A stretch of DNA of 64,000 nucleotides from Anticarsia gemmatalis (Eukaryota > Arthropoda > Insecta > Lepidoptera > Erebidae): positions 11,470,001 to 11,534,000 of the forward strand of contig NC_134745.1 in assembly GCF_050436995.1 (NCBI RefSeq). The letters are read 5' to 3'. The notes beneath the pieces are model-generated. The model did no database searches. It was not told the origin of the DNA and worked only from the letters and a program-made list of their open reading frames with translations. Positions within the stretch are counted from its first letter, which is position 1. The number at the start of each line of letters is the position of its first letter. The translations under genes were made by a program, and so were the position numbers. This document shows positions 13,493-24,668 of the stretch, piece after piece.

Positions 13493-15475
13493 ACAAGTAT
13501 TTTTGCGTACATTTTAAACTTCAAACTATGGATACCTAGTCGCTTGTGTCTACTGTAGAGAATCCCGTTATTTATCAGAAAAAAAGACAAAATTAAAATA
13601 GAGCTGTATAAGGAAAGGCACATAATCGGTCTTACGGCCAAATACTCTAACAACATTTAGTATTAAATTATGCTCTGAGTTATGTCTTTCGCTATAACAC
13701 ACAAAGTAACACTAGGAGTGCGAAACTTAAATGTAACTTAAAATTGAGTTATAGTTACGACCGATATTTAACTTAAATATCGGTTTTTTTGTACATGTTT
13801 ATCGGTAACTGATTTGCAGAGCAGTGTAGCTTTATGAAAAGTAAAATAAATATAAAGAAAAAAGGTTTGATTGGTGGAATATTGAAATTCTTGTGCTTCA
13901 TGTTAATAAAAATAATAGAACTACAACTTTGTTACTATACTGAAACGGTTACTAAAGTATTATAAAAAATAAAATTACGAAAAATGGTAAGAGATAAACT
14001 ATAACTCAAAATTACGTCGACAATTTCGTAACTGTGTCAAGAAAACCCATAAAAATGCTTGCAAATATCCAAATGATGATATTACAACGAGTTATTGCCG
14101 CAATACTTTTAAATTGCTTTTATTTATTCCTTTTTTGTGCCGATGTTCGAATAAAACGGTCTATTGTTTTGTAAAGTTGTTTTCGAGCGAGGATCAGGCG
14201 TTATATAGACGTCCGATTAAAAGCCACTTGATAAATTTAAAACCTGATATTTAGGAGTTTATTTAGGAAAGAGATCTGAGCTTTGAAGAGCGGGTTTGTT
14301 ATTTATCACGTTTCCTGAGGTCTCAAGCAATCAAAAGCCTGAACGAAGTTTGGAAAGTCAAAAGGCATTTGATACATCGAGCTCCAATCACATAATGAGC
14401 ATTATTTTTTACTTTTAAAAAGCAATTGGAAAAGATCGCCAAAATGTTGTCCGATACGGGAATCAAACACGAGACTCGCTCACCCGAGAGTTTGCACTCA
14501 CTCGTGATAAGACATTAATTCTTACTTGAAATAGCCTCTGTATACTCTTGTACTAATAATCCTAGTGGGTTAAACATTGAACCTATGAAAGATCAAAATA
14601 AATACTATTAATTGCGAATAAATCAGCTGTTTCTGGACAAATAAAGTCGCTCGTTTACGTAACACCTTAAGGTGACATTGCCTTATTGAAGGCGAGACAA
14701 TAGAAACCTTTGGTATTCTAATTCTTAATTTTATTTGTTCTTTATTTACTTTTCTACTCAAAAACATCTGTTTAGTTGTACTTGAGCTGTTTTCTTTGTG
14801 GTAAATTATTTAAATTCAAAGTCAGTTTAGTAACTAGTTATAATTGAGAGTAGTCTAGACCGTTTTGATTTAGCATTCTCAAGATAATGAAACTTGGATT
14901 CTGAGTATACACTTTTGATTAAAATAAAAAAATATATTACACAATTTGAAATTAGTACAAGGCTTACTTGGCTTGTTAAAGGCAAGACTTTTATCCCTAG
15001 CCTTAGTGAATTCATCGCATAGTAATGCCTTTTATATTGTTGTTTTTTCTGTAGCTTATACATGCATGCATAAAATCACTACTTTTTGCTAGCTAAATCA
15101 TAATGTTAAAATAGTGAAAGTATATACGTTTGTATCATGAGCCAAACTTAAACAGCTAAACAATTTCAATGGCATTTTGTTTTCTATCCCAATATTGCAA
15201 ATTTTATATTCTAGTAAGTTAGAAGCACTTTTCTTTATTATTTTTGTACTATTCGAGCAGATTTTCAATACAATTTTCTATCAAAGAGTTTCAGACGTAG
15301 CTGGATTGGGTTTCAGTAACGCCCGCATTCTGCAGTCAGAGAATTGAGTGGTTTAATTAAAATTTAAAGCTTAGAGGGAAAGTGATTTCAATTTGCGGAA
15401 TAAAAACTGTCACTTTGTTATAGGACTTCTTAATTTTATAGAAACTGCTAATGACTGTGAGACTGTGTTTATTCA
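13493..15475. other. Non-coding stretch
   Basis: A minus-strand tRNA-like SINE head of a third family is visible at about 14452-14512 ('GGGAATCAAACACGAGACTC'). A short foldback, CCGATATTT against AAATATCGG, lies near 13762. No gene recognised. Confidence 0.5.
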
Positions 15476-15677
15476 TCTATATAAATGAAAATTAATCTCC
15501 GAAAACATTCGCGCATATTTTTTTAACATTTAATCTAAATAGCATATTTTTTTTTTTAATATGTTTGTAACTCTCAGGACAAGGTGTCTATGGGATCGAT
15601 AGGAACCAAAGTTCCACGGGAACGAAATCTAAAGAAAAACTGTACTATACCCGGACGAAGTTTGGTCAGTTTGCTAG
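15476..15677 (+). mobile_element. Short non-autonomous Helitron (about 202 bp)
   Basis: It begins TCTATATAAATGAAAATT directly after an A (15475) and ends GTCAGTTTGCTAG directly before a T (15678). This is the A|TC...CTAG|T arrangement of Helitrons. Before the CTAG is a weak hairpin (CCGGAC/GTTTGG with two wobble pairs), and the 'GGGAACGAA' text is common near lepidopteran Helitron 3' ends. It has no coding capacity and would need a Rep-helicase in trans. Its ends differ from those of the large element at 36934-42659, so it belongs to another subfamily. Confidence 0.6.
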
Positions 15678-17392
15678 TAAAAATATTGTTTTCAGACATT
15701 GGTATAGCCATCTTTAACATAGTTTTCATACGTAGGTATGACTTAAATATATTCAATGTAAAGTGTATGAATACAAAGAAACACAAATCAAGATTCCATT
15801 TTTTTTTCTTAAACGATGACGATTCTTTAATATGACAAAGTCGCGGCTTTTTAAATTAACTCTAAAATCAGTTAAATAAGCATTACTATGAAAAATATAT
15901 AGGTATTTAATAATAATATCTTTCCAAAAAGATTTCAGTCAAATACGTGTTACTTAAAATCTTATTTTCCCTCATATACCTCTAAAACACCATTACCTTT
16001 CTCCGTTGGACTTCATAAATCATCCCTTGTTTCGATAAGACTACCATTCTATTGAGTCGATCGTCGGACCCAGAGTTCTTACCTGTAACAAAAAAGTAAT
16101 CGGTTTACCAAACAATTAATGAGATACATTGTTGTATCAACTGGTATATGAGCAAAGTTTTGATTGGTTATTCCGTGCCGATGATTTCGTCCATTGTAAT
16201 CTATCATTGTAAGGAAAAGTAGATAATAAAGGTTGTTTACCCTGCCTGCCTTTCTAGCAAAGGGACTTCCATAAATTGGGGTAATAATATTTGAAAGAAG
16301 CAAAGGAAATAACCAAAAATATTGTTGTGTTGAATAAGAACTGGTCTTGTGTTGCATGATTTTCAACATTCAAATAAATTACATAGATAACTAGTTTTCG
16401 TTTTTTGTTTTTTTTTGTTAAAAAATGTTGACAAATATTCAAACCTTCTGGTATGTGTGAATCGTGGAGAGAGTTTAATTTCGGAGTAGTTTGCAGTCTT
16501 GTACATAAGATCTGAGACCTAGAGAAGAGAGGATTAAGATTTAAGGACTACATTAATATCTCTAACCAACGATATCATGAAACGAAATTATGCCGCAGCT
16601 GTACTCCAATTAGGACTTGAAACCAGTACCGGACTGTTGCTTGAAAGGTTAATACACTTTTATACAATTTTCTATGAATCTGGCAAGAATTAGATGTCTA
16701 AGCTCTTCCTCGAAATCTGTTAGGAAATTATTTCCATTTTTTACGAAAATCTTGCGCTGAGGTATTTTTGTTAAACCTGATTTTGTGCCATTAAATGAAC
16801 TAGGTATGTACATAGATCACTAGGAAAAGTCTAGAACATTCTGGGAAATCTTAGAATTATTAGCAAATCCATCCAGCTAAATAACAGTCTCTTTCAAAAC
16901 ACAGACATTGTATCAGTGCCTTTAACTTATTATGCGGCGCTGAAGTCAAGAGGCTGCAATCTCGTAACTACTGCCTTAACAATAAGTCGTTTTCGTGTTG
17001 AACAGACTGTTTCTAGCAATTACGCTCTCTAGTGTTCCAGCTTTGTTATAATCTGAGAGGATTTATGCTTAGAAGGTCTAATTTATTTTTGCTCCTGCAT
17101 AATGATCACGAACCACCACGTAGTAGTGATAAAGATGGTTACGAGTATTGACCATTGTGAAGTTTATTAACAATTCTTAGTTAATTAATTTGTGTAAACA
17201 ATTTTGATCATCAACTTTTACGATCGTGGCACATAATAGGTGTTTAATGTATAAAATTATTATTTGCTTACTCGAAGAGGTAATAATTGTGATTTGTGTT
17301 ACGTAAGAACCTGCTTACGTAAGAATAATAAATAAATAAAATAATAGAAAAAAAAATACCCGAAGGGTGATGATGAAAAAATTTAAGAAGGC
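15678..17392. other. Non-coding stretch
   Basis: No gene or complete element recognised; overlapping short frames near 16079-16442 have no family signature. Confidence 0.55.
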
Positions 17393-17475
17393 AACAGTCG
17401 TTAAAATGCCTTTCGACGGCTTAAACAGCTTTGACACTCGCTATCAACCTAGTGGTCACATAACCATACAATGAA
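17393..17475 (+). mobile_element. Tail fragment of the 5S-derived SINE
   Basis: Contains 'CGACGGCTTAAACAGCTTTG' followed by 'ACACTCGC' and 'AACCATACAATGA'. These match the 3' part of the complete copy that begins 18 bp downstream at 17494. The head is missing. Confidence 0.5.
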
Positions 17476-17493
17476 AACCAATTATAACGATTC

Positions 17494-17731
17494 GACTTGA
17501 GGCGCCCATAGCCAGTTGCGCTCACCGGTCGGTAAACGTTCTGTGGGTTAAACAAACCTTGGCGCGGTCATTCCATAGATGGGTGACCGCATAGTAGTAT
17601 TTGAGCTGGGCGTCTCCGTGCTGCGGCGGGCACTTAAGATAACAATCGTTAAGCCACGTCAAAGGCCTTCGGGCGGCTTGAACAACTTTGACACTAGGTT
17701 ACCACTATAACCATACGATAAGAAGAAGAAG
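17494..17731 (+). mobile_element. 5S-rRNA-derived SINE-like repeat with (AAG)n tail
   Basis: The internal block at about 17548-17593 aligns without gaps to the 3' internal-promoter part of insect 5S rRNA. Identity is about 34 of 46 positions by eye, including GTTAA...CAA, GGCGCGGT and GATGGGTGACCGC. Downstream is a unique body ('GGCCTTCGGGCGGCTTGAAC', 'AACTTTGACACTAGG') and an AAGAAGAAG tail. It is not a functional 5S gene: the first third of 5S is replaced. A further tail-only copy is at 55100-55175. Confidence 0.65.
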
Positions 17732-18841
17732 ATTACGATGCCACTAATTATAATAATATTATTATGTATCGATCAAAATGCGCTGTACTGTACCGGTATA
17801 AGAAGATTAAGTATTATAATACAAAAGAGTGAAAAGGTATCAGTTTAAAATATTACCCGGAAAATAATTTACGTGCTCGAGCGTTAAGTAACTTGGCCTA
17901 CGAACGGAAGAATGACGGCAGATTACGAGTATTTCAAGGAAATTTAATTTTCATTTAATGCAGGGATTCCAATATAATTGTTTTTCGACGAAATCTCTTA
18001 ATGTAAATATTGTTGAAGAAAAAATTGAAATAAGATTGGCAATCGTAAAAGTGTGACTTACGTAATTGTTGATATTAATACCTATTTGTCGAAGTTTATA
18101 TTGATTGCTTTGTAATATAACAGATTGTTATCGCTTGATTTATAATGCTTGTGTTACGTCATACTTATCACTGCTATGTTTATGAAGAATAAAAGAAAAG
18201 GCCTTTGCCCAGCAGTGGGACCCGACACGGGCTTAACAAAAAAAAAGTTTCGCGTTGCATGTTTCGACCACGGTGAGTGCAACCTGCGCCGAAACGTTAG
18301 GCATTTTAAGATAAATGCGTGTTCGCGTTAATTCCTATACTCATATGCATTAAAAAAAGGTTAAATGGTATTGTGTTTTAAAGAAACAGCAAACTTTACT
18401 GTTTCATTATTATAAGTCTGGTTTATCTGTTATTGTTATAGTTTAAATGTTCACAGGACTATCGTCTGCACATATTTTAAGTATATTTCCATTGTTTCTT
18501 TCAGTTTGTACCCAGTCAACAATGTGCCAAAGTGTAATTAATACGTATAAAAATGCTTGGTGCCGTGTCATGGCTCAGTAATTAGCCGTCGCGTTTGGGT
18601 CCAAACACAATGTGCTGTAAAAATAATCGAGCTAGGTCATGAACTTACACAAGTATAAATATTTTTTAAATTTCTCGTTAAACAACTAAAGTTTTCGGTC
18701 TTTTGTTGAATATTCTTTGTTGGTTCTTAGAATAGTCTATTACTCTGTTACACGTGTAACAAACGGAAAGATAGACATACAGACATACCGATAAATAAGA
18801 AGCGCAGCGTACGTAGCAGAGCTTTGTGTGTGTCTTTTTTT
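17732..18841. other. Non-coding stretch with repeat pieces
   Basis: Contains the repeat at 18248-18340 (listed separately) and just before it, at about 18195-18225, a LINE/SINE-tail phrase 'GGCCTTTGCCCAGCAGTGGG'. No gene recognised. Confidence 0.5.
18248..18340 (+). repeat. Interspersed repeat shared with 53649-53790
   Basis: Shares long matches with the second copy: 'CGCGTTGCAT', 'GAGTGCAACCT', 'CGCCGAAACGTTAGGCATTT' and 'ATGCGTGTTCGCGTTAATT'. No coding content. Text of this kind is widespread near ends of lepidopteran retroelements, possibly Penelope-like, but I could not fix a family. Confidence 0.55.
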
Positions 18842-19041
18842 TAAGACCACTCCCGAACTAAGAATTGCTCTTGTGTCGAGACCTTTACAAACATGCAAAC
18901 AGCAGACACAAAGTACAACCAAACCTGAAACAATATTTTTGGATCGGACGAATAGTTGTTCCGCGTGGGAATGGAACCCACGACCTCCCGACGCTATAGT
19001 AGCAGCGTGGCGACCTAAACCACTGCGCCACGGAGGCAATC
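18842..19041 (-). mobile_element. tRNA-derived SINE (family 2), near full length
   Basis: On the minus strand: box A TGGCGCAGTGG (19022-19032), box B-like GGTTCCATTCC (about 18968-18978), then 'ATTGTTTCAGGTTTGG', then the 3' end 'AATTCTTAGTTCGGGAGTGG' and an A-rich tail. This is the best-preserved minus-strand copy of the family. Open frames crossing it are by-products of the SINE and not genes. Confidence 0.8.
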
Positions 19042-19504
19042 AGAGCTGCTTTTCATTTTACAATTAGGTGTTAATATGAATAAAGTAAGCTTAATACTAC
19101 AGTTACCATATTTGCAAATAGACGTAACTACCCACACATCCATTAAACTTACGTCATTTTACAACTAAAATCGATCTTGATTTCTATCACGATGTTCCAC
19201 ATCCTTGAACTACATCCCGGGAGTCCCCCCCCCCCCTACATCGAAGTTAGTGTTCATCAATCAAAGAGACGTCCAACTCAGTCCCCGGTTGATCCCTCGG
19301 CTTTTAAGAGATCCACTACAAGTACTGGCAGGTATATGTTTTAGATATTAATTTGATTAAGAAAGTTTTAATGTATGTACCATAAACTTTAGACATACAA
19401 GTCTGACTAGTTTAATATTTATTAGACAGGGATTTTCGGTCTAGACATTTTCTTAGGCCAAAATGGACACAAAAGTTGGAAAATAACTAGCATTTTTTTA
19501 GCCT

Positions 19505-19788
19505 CTTACAGTCTCACTGCTGGACAAGGCTCTCCTCTCGGATTTGAGGAAGGTGTTAGGCCTTGAGTTCACCACGCTGGTCAAATGAGGGTTGGAGACT
19601 TTGCATTCCTTCAAGGAATGCCTGAAACCATTTTAGACATACAAATTTTCATCACGTTTTTTCCTTTAGAGCAAGTGATCAATATTACATACACACGTAA
19701 CTTCGAAAAGACATTGGTCTGTCATCTTGGGTTTGACTGTCGACCACTTACGTAAGACGTACAACTTAAACCACTCGGCTATCATTGT
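19505..19788 (-). mobile_element. tRNA-derived SINE (family 1), near full length
   Basis: The minus-strand head is TAGCCGAGTGG (19771-19781). The body and tail follow the 2240-2566 copy, ending in 'CACTGCTGGACAAGG' and 'GTTAGGCCTTGAGTTCACCA' seen on the plus strand at 19516-19575. A short C12 run at 19225-19236 lies outside it. Confidence 0.7.
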
Positions 19789-20518
19789 ACTTGCATAGGT
19801 ACCTACTTACTAGCAGAAAATGCAGTCGTTTACACTACCGACCAAACTATTAGGGCAGTTATCTATGAAATTGAAAACTTCACAATTAACTCTCCACTCC
19901 ATAACCGATATCACTTTAACTCGTTGAACCAAATTTTCCTCGCCGCTGATATTACGTGCATTAAGTTAGGAGCTTGATTAATAGCTTGAACAAGTTTAAC
20001 TCTTGTTTGTTACTCATATGGAGACCGAAACTTCGGAATAGTTTACTGTGGAATACGAAGTTTCGGGTAGGCAGGAGTGAACTTGTTTGGTGGAGTGAAT
20101 AACTGATTCAGTATGATCGTAGATTGTTGTTTACTAGCCCCTGCACTGCATATAGGTTGGGTGTACATGCATATATGAAAGTAATTACTATTTCTTTTTT
20201 CCTTGCTAAAACTGCAAATATCATTGCAATAGTAGCACAATGTCCCCCTTTACACACACACTCTATCGCGCAGAATACAACAATTGCGCGTGAAAGGAAA
20301 GAGCGCGCGCCGCGCTCATCTGTCAAGCAAGCGAAAAAAATCGCTAACGAAGAGCGCGTCGTTTTTCCCGTACGCTGCTAAGAATGTGCGATATAGCATG
20401 TGTGTAAAGATGCCTAATTTTTTCAACCATCTATTCTGCTTTTCATGCAAGTATAGTTTTCTTAGAGAGACAATATCAAGTATTGAAAGATTTGCCATTT
20501 AAAATGTACTGTTACTGT

Positions 20519-20592
20519 TCCTACGGCGCCCGCTAGTTGTGCAGTTCAGATTTTCATACAAAATTTGTCGATAGCTAGGAAATCGCCTCTTA
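20519..20592 (+). repeat. Interspersed repeat, 'GGCGCCCGCTA' family
   Basis: TTCCTACGGCGCCCGCTAG, then CAGATTTTCATACAAAATTT, then TCGATAGCTAG and AAATCGCCTCTTA: the plus-strand version of the repeat at 13403-13492, with an internal deletion. Confidence 0.55.
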
Positions 20593-21368
20593 GGTCCGAT
20601 CAAATATTCTCTTTGTGTTAAAGCAGTACGACGAAACTTTTCTATAAATACTGAATGCTACTTGGAAACTTGAAATAGAGCTTCAATAAGAATATTGTGA
20701 GCGTCAAAAGCAAAACATCGATGACGACGACCCATTCAATGAAGTAAGAAAATATTTTTTTCAATTGACACGAATTGAGGTATTTCTCTATTTGCACATT
20801 TCAGAAGTAAGATACGAATGTAAACTCTGTATTTACTTAATTCTATGTCATCATCATCATTGGTCTATGTCTATATTCATCTATTTCAGGCAATGTCAGA
20901 CAGAGGAATACTTGTATTGAAGCATATTCGTTCGTGAGTCAAAAGAAAAGTCTATGTAGATAATAAAGCAAATACTGGCACCAATATAATGAGCCAACTT
21001 TAATAGGAACGTTGGTTATACTGGCCTTGCCACGTCCCTGACACTGCAGCGATATGAGCATGAACTACGGAAGTCTCATGATTGATTCCATAAAAACAAT
21101 AAAGGCAGCCTTCGAAATATAGATCAATGTAATCAATATGAAACATTTATTGCTAGGTAAAGGTGAAGGCAGGGTGAAAGGCCTTGGTATTGATAACATC
21201 TAGGCCTTGAGGCATGGAGTCTATCAGTTTAGCTATTATTTGAGGCTTTTCAGTTGCCATTACGATTCGGCAGTGGGTTTAGCGACCCTAGCGTGTATGT
21301 GAAGGTATGATTGAGCGCAGTTAAGTTTTTCCGGAGGAAATTTTAAAAGACGCCAATATGTTTATTTG

Positions 21369-21482
21369 ACTACTCCCGCACTAAGAATGACTTTTGTGAC
21401 GCGGAGACTTTTACAAACATACAAATAACAGACAAAAACGAAACAACTATCTATGTATCAACAACGCGCTAGTAGTTGCTTG
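21369..21482 (-). mobile_element. SINE family 2, head-truncated and decayed
   Basis: The tail 'ACTCCCGCACTAAGAATGAC' and body 'ACTTTTACAAACATACAAAT' match the family. The tRNA-like head is not recognisable past about 21480. Confidence 0.55.
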
Positions 21483-22877
21483 GCGACAATATTAATCACA
21501 GCACCACGAAGTTTGTCATATTATTGTCAATTCATCTATACACGCTAAAAGTCTTAACTTGGTTGTCAAGTTATCACAAGAAATTAAGCAATCGCTGCAA
21601 TTACGCACATTTAATGCAATTACGTTAAAATTAATAGGATTTTTTGTAGTAATTATTTTAAAACTTAAGCATTTCGTCATGGTTTTTAACATAGACTTGA
21701 GTTGTGCGTCATTAACCAAATCGTGCTAAACTATTTTAAGAACTAACTTTGGATGTTATAGGCCCATTATTACTAGGCCATAAGAGGTCTCAAAGTTTCC
21801 ATACGTGTACGTGTACATTACCTTGCAAATAATTAATGGTAAAGGTACTAAAACCGAACTACGGGGTAACGAAGCTTATCATAGGTCAGCCCCAATATTT
21901 TATTGAAAACCGCAAAACACAAAGTTTGCCTACCTCAGCTCAGAGTTTGATATTACCCGAGAGAACTCAACTCGGGACTAACTAAGGAGCAAAACTTTCC
22001 TCAGTACCTCAACACATTTTTACGTCTTCATAGCTGTTACGAAATAAAAACATTCCGTACCTAATTATGAAAGGGAAAATGAACCACTCCACAAGTTAGG
22101 TAAAACAAGAAAAGTTGAAGGATTCTTTTGCTGACGTTAATCAGTTTTGGAAGGGCAAAGTTCGTTAGTCAACGTTTTGGACGTCTACCTTCGCAGGTTT
22201 GTTAGAGCTTGTAGCTTAAGATGTTTAGCAAAATTCCATATTGTATAGAATAATAAGACTCGGCACTATAATTCTTGAGCAATATCTAACATTAAACATC
22301 AGTAAACACACATTGTGGTCCTTATAACTCGAAACATACACTGTGGTCCATATGTTTCGAAGGGAACGAAAAATGTTGGCCCTGGTTGTTGTCAATTATA
22401 CGATGGCAGTAGTGAAGCCTTGTCAAATCTTTCGGGCAGTACATCTTTGATCCCGCATTGACCATACGATGAATGAATTAATGCCGAAATGAAACTTTAT
22501 CAGGTATAGGTACTTAACCGATTACAGTAACCCAGATCAAATGCTATGTACAGTATGTACAAGTAACCTAAACCTACCAAAGAGCGATAGTATGTGTGTG
22601 TAGGAACAAGAGGATAATATTATTGACTACGTTTATTTATAGATTCTGTGGACAACATTTAACGGACTTTTCCAAGAGGCATAATATAGCTCTCCTTTAA
22701 TTTTATTAATATCTTGTAAGAATGGCGTATGGTTGCGACTATCTGATACAATCAACTGGTTCTAGTTACAAATTCAGTTCAGCCACTTGGTCAGGCAGTG
22801 ACTAGGCAGTGCATAAAAATACTATTGCGCTTTGATGTTAATTATGTCTTCTTATGCAACATAAATCTATTTTTTCA

Positions 22878-23177
22878 GGAGAATATATATAGTTCAGTTA
22901 CAGTATTGTAGTGGTTTGTAGGATAGATTTTAGATAGGCTTAGTGGAAGTGAAGTGAAGTGGTTCAGAAACTGAATGACTCCTTATTGGAGGTAATATTT
23001 CGATAAATTAAAATACATATCTTGAAATATACACTGAGGAAACACTTATTTTTCACAGATCGTTATCGCTGTAAATAAATACAACGTAACAATATACGTA
23101 TTTTCAGTTTCAAATTGAACTCAGAAGTTGAAAGGTCTTCGTAGAAAACTCATAAAAAATACGCGCCGTACGTAATT
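22878..23177 (+). promoter_or_regulatory. Probable 5' UTR of the C16orf89-like gene, with a candidate 67-bp intron
   Basis: A purine/TG-rich leader lies upstream of the start codon. A candidate intron 22992-23058 has donor GGAG|GTAATA and acceptor TTTTTCACAG|ATCG. There is also an acceptor-like CTATTTTTTCAG ending at 22879, so part of the leader could be an internal exon. No ATG lies between 23059 and 23178. No convincing TATA/Inr pair at the right spacing was seen. Confidence 0.3.
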
Positions 23178-24320
23178 ATGATATCAAAATCAATTATACC
23201 TTTTTATTCGTTTCTAATTTGTGTTGTAATAAATAGCACGCTGATAAAAGATGTTTATGCATTATCGGACGAAATGAATGATGGAGAAGAAATCAAGATT
23301 CTCGAAGACTTACCAAGAAAATGTGATGCACCGAAATTACTGACGAAATTGGAAAAATTAATGATATTTGCGAACAATCATAAACATCGTGTTGACGGAA
23401 ATTTCGCGCTCGGCTTATATATAATGAGTTTAAATTTGAAAACTATATTCAACCTCAAGAGATTTTATTTACCGGCTGATATTGGAAACCGAATAATTCG
23501 TATACTAGTACAACATGAAAATATACATCACTATTTTCTGGGAATGATTGAGAAGCATAGATATCAAACTTCGGAAGTACACGATAATCTAGTGAAAGTT
23601 TTATTCGGCAGCCCGAGGAGTTGGCCAGCGCATATGGGAAAATTTAACACTGAGTTGCTGAAACAAACCAAGTTCTACTCAAAAAGCGAATTAGACGAAA
23701 TATATCCAAGCTGGAGTCAATATACGAAAAAGGCAACTAACAACTACGATATGTCGTCGTCGGACGCATGTATAAGTTATTTGGCACAGACACCATTTAA
23801 CAAGGAATTAAATTGGAAGCAATGCCTTATACCTCCATTTTGTGTTGAACCGTTGCTTCGCGGTGCGGATTATGGCTATAGCATCACGCACAGGCTTCTC
23901 TATATGTTATTTGCTCGATATTCCCGCGGGTGTGTGATTTTTTCTGGAGCACAAGACAAACACTTGATGGACAGTCTTTGCGCCAAAATTTATAACGAAA
24001 TGGAGTATATTGCTAATCATAATCATGCCTTCCCTGATTTATTTTTAGAGCAGATTGCTTTATGCACTTTGGAGGGTCATGCCCAGTTTCTTCGACGATC
24101 GTGGATCAATACTAATCTGGAATATCAGACTCGCGATGGCTGTATGGCTCCTGGTAAGCATTTTGGTAGAAAGCCAATGGCATTGTTTAGAACTCAGTCT
24201 TGGGAATTTATAGCATCTGATCAAAGTATGATGAAAAATACGTGCAATTCTCATACTACGGGTCTCGGAGCTGCCGTGATTGGAGCCGCGCTCAGATATA
24301 TTATCGAAACATTTTATTGA
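23178..24320 (+). CDS. Secreted protein of the C16orf89/UPF0764 (DUF4735) family
   Basis: One uninterrupted frame of 380 codons starts at ATG 23178 and ends at TGA. Residues 1-28 form a signal peptide (hydrophobic PFYSFLICVVINS, likely cleavage after VYA28), so the product should enter the secretory pathway. Family marks, recognised from memory of the C16orf89 pattern, are SSDACISYL (194-202) and C216/C222 followed by GYSITHRLLYMLFAR (233-247) with C252. Further marks are PDLFLEQIALCTLEG (286-300), the W309...DGC322 block, and the C-terminal CNSHTTGLGAAVIGAALRY. Nine cysteines in the mature part suggest disulfides. The length fits the family (about 325-415). The vertebrate member is a secreted thyroid-enriched protein; biochemical function is unknown and none is inferred here. 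The coding part has no introns, so a retrocopy origin is possible, although the frame is intact. The first canonical AATAAA downstream is at 24635. Confidence 0.85.
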   Translation: MISKSIIPFYSFLICVVINSTLIKDVYALSDEMNDGEEIKILEDLPRKCDAPKLLTKLEKLMIFANNHKHRVDGNFALGLYIMSLNLKTIFNLKRFYLPADIGNRIIRILVQHENIHHYFLGMIEKHRYQTSEVHDNLVKVLFGSPRSWPAHMGKFNTELLKQTKFYSKSELDEIYPSWSQYTKKATNNYDMSSSDACISYLAQTPFNKELNWKQCLIPPFCVEPLLRGADYGYSITHRLLYMLFARYSRGCVIFSGAQDKHLMDSLCAKIYNEMEYIANHNHAFPDLFLEQIALCTLEGHAQFLRRSWINTNLEYQTRDGCMAPGKHFGRKPMALFRTQSWEFIASDQSMMKNTCNSHTTGLGAAVIGAALRYIIETFY

Positions 24321-24499
24321 GGTATTTTATAACAAACAACGTATTAAGTTTGAAATGTTTTACAGAATAATTAAATAATAATTATAAATCCTTACCAAAT
24401 CATGCGATAGCTTATCGTAAAATAACAAAAAATATGAGACTGCAGTTTCCTTTAGAACCCAAATTGTACGAGCACTTAAACTAAATTGACCAATTCTTA

Positions 24500-24668
24500 T
24501 CTTCTCCTGCACTAATCCCTGCTCCCTTGCCTCGAGATTTTTACATTAGTTCCATGTGATAGGGGGCGAGTCTATCGCTACATACCGGGCACGTTACCAA
24601 ACTCCGAGCTACTAATCATATTTTAACATACTTAAATAAAATTTGCCCAGGAAATGAACCCGAGATCT
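24500..24668 (-). mobile_element. tRNA-derived SINE (family 3), truncated
   Basis: The plus strand shows 'CCATGTGATAGGGGGCGAGT', 'ACATACCGGGCACG', 'ACTCCGAGCTACTA' and a reversed box B 'GAAATGAACCCGAGAT'. This is the order known for a common noctuid SINE read on the minus strand. The tRNA-like head beyond box B is missing. Confidence 0.6.

Larger units (their letters stand above)
19789..22877. other. Non-coding stretch upstream of the host gene
   Basis: Holds the repeats at 20519-20592 and 21369-21482 (listed) and a GC-rich CG-dinucleotide pocket at about 20265-20385 (GCGCGCGCC...). Several short frames cross that pocket on both strands, which argues against any being coding. A foldback CGAAACATA/TATGTTTCG lies near 22331-22360. 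Confidence 0.5.

Noticed and set aside
13336..13656. 106-codon frame on the minus strand
   Set aside because: It runs through an interspersed repeat, has random-looking composition and no recognisable domain.
17494..17593. A 5S rRNA gene
   Set aside because: Only the internal promoter segment matches, with about a quarter of positions changed. The 5' third of 5S is absent and the sequence continues into a SINE body.
18260..18310. Possible hammerhead ribozyme in the CGCCGAAACGTTAGGC repeat
   Set aside because: A GAAA and a small GTGC/GCGC helix are present, but the required CUGAUGA core is missing in both copies (CGGTGAG, CGGGGAG).
19225..19236. C12 homopolymer as a regulatory or structural signal
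   Set aside because: A single homopolymer run with no partner G tracts nearby on the same strand; most simply slippage.
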